From an uncultured Lachnospiraceae bacterium (GTDB lineage Bacteria > Bacillota_A > Clostridia > Lachnospirales > Lachnospiraceae), in assembly GCA_902767195.1 (NCBI GenBank), contig CACXGS010000457.1, positions 1-6,293 of the forward strand: 6,293 nt of DNA, read 5' to 3'. A program made the translations under genes and the position numbers. The notes below the pieces were generated by a model that was given only the letters and a program-made list of their open reading frames with translations, was not told the DNA's origin and searched no databases. Below are positions 5,851 through 6,293 of the stretch, piece by piece; positions within the stretch are counted from its first letter, which is position 1, and the number at the start of each line of letters is the position of its first letter.

Positions 5851-6293
5851 ATGAGAAGGATAAACATGATAAAAGACAATTCAGAATCCCTTCTTTCTGC
5901 TTTGCAGAGAGAAGGTTATGGTCTCCCGGCTTACTGTGGAGGCCGGGGAGACTGTGGAAAATGTAAGGTAAGGCTGCTCGCCAACCTTCCGGAACCGAAA
6001 GAACAGGAGATCCGGCTTCTGCCGAAAAAAGAACGGGAAGAGGGATGGAGACTGGCCTGCCTGGTGAGAGAAGCCGGGAAATATGAGCTGGAGCTGCCGG
6101 ATATCCGGGAGATTGAATTGGAATCGGACGAAATACATGTGGCAGAAGTAGCTGGCATGGATTCCGGAAATATAGAGACTGATGCTGGATCCGGAAGCAT
6201 GGGAAATAGTGTGCCGGATCGCTCCTGTGCTTTAGCAGTGGATATCGGAACGACAACCCTGGCGATGAGCCTGGTGGACAGGATAAGGAAACA
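5851..6293 (+). CDS. RACo-like protein: [2Fe-2S] domain plus ASKHA (DUF4445-type) ATPase domain, 3' truncated
   Basis: An open frame runs off the right edge after 147 codons. Residues 29-38 read CGGRGDCGKC, giving Cys29, Cys35 and Cys38 (C-x5-C-x2-C), with a fourth Cys70 in RLACLV; this is the [2Fe-2S] ligand set of RACo-type proteins. A Gly/Ser/Asp/Glu-rich linker (about 88-124) leads to ALAVDIGTTTLA (127-138), the phosphate-1 motif of ASKHA ATPases. Known members use electrons from the [2Fe-2S] cluster and ATP to return inactive Co(II) corrinoid proteins or methyltransferases to Co(I). Full-length members are usually 500-650 aa, so most of the ATPase domain is outside. The start is uncertain: ATG 5851 has GGAAGG 6 nt upstream, while ATG 5866 has AAGGA 5 nt upstream; either way the N-terminus is short. 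It follows metNIQ but is separated by a terminator; the corrinoid partner is not in the window. Confidence 0.85.
   Translation, partial: MRRINMIKDNSESLLSALQREGYGLPAYCGGRGDCGKCKVRLLANLPEPKEQEIRLLPKKEREEGWRLACLVREAGKYELELPDIREIELESDEIHVAEVAGMDSGNIETDAGSGSMGNSVPDRSCALAVDIGTTTLAMSLVDRIRK
5921..5952 (+). repeat. Inverted repeat (hairpin) in the early coding region of the RACo-like gene
   Basis: GTCTCCCGGC (5921-5930) pairs with GCCGGGGAGAC (5942-5952) as ten base pairs with one bulged G and an 11-nt loop. There is no T run, so it is not a terminator. The right arm encodes GRGD of the conserved iron-sulfur motif, so its sequence is partly fixed by coding needs. Both arms repeat short words of the terminator at 5773-5823: GGTCTCCCG also occurs at 5780-5788 and GCCGGGGA at 5804-5811. 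Confidence 0.5.

Noticed and set aside
5849..6256. Several overlapping minus-strand open frames of 85-135 codons
   Set aside because: They are antisense to the RACo-like gene, which has clear Cys and ASKHA motifs in the + frame. Their translations are Ser/Pro/Phe-rich shadow sequence.

Overview
The window looks like chromosomal DNA from an anaerobic, low-to-mid G+C Firmicute, most likely a Clostridia/Lachnospiraceae-type gut bacterium. The grounds are strong AGGAGG-type ribosome sites, a Gram-positive lipoprotein substrate-binding protein, frequent AGA/AGG/ATA codons, and the kinds of genes present (DUF362 protein, YfhO-family membrane protein, RACo-like [2Fe-2S]/ASKHA protein). All real genes are on the + strand. 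The assignment is an inference from gene content, not from a marker gene.

Layout. Bases 1-328 hold the C-terminal end of a DUF362-family protein. A good sigma-A-type promoter (TTGACA-18-TATACT, 325-354) starts inside its stop region and drives the next block. This block is a 919-aa YfhO-family multi-pass membrane protein (412-3171), followed after only 5 nt by metN (3177-4205), metI (4198-4857, overlapping metN by 8 nt) and metQ (4884-5708). Together metNIQ make a complete methionine ABC importer: cytoplasmic ATPase with C-terminal NIL sensor domain, permease, and surface lipoprotein. The spacing suggests that all four genes can be carried on one transcript. No SAM riboswitch or T-box is visible, and there is no room for one directly before metN.

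The 142-nt gap after metQ holds a strong intrinsic terminator (5773-5823) and an upstream segment that could pair with its 5' arm. The window ends inside a gene (5851 onward) for a RACo-like protein: an N-terminal [2Fe-2S] domain joined to an ASKHA ATPase domain, of the type that reductively reactivates corrinoid proteins. It may connect functionally to methionine/one-carbon metabolism, but this is an inference from family and position.

Most of the window is recognisable and ordinary. The points worth a second look are the unusual yfhO-like/metNIQ linkage and the possible attenuation arrangement between metQ and the RACo-like gene. I see no RNA genes, CRISPR arrays, mobile elements or attachment sites.
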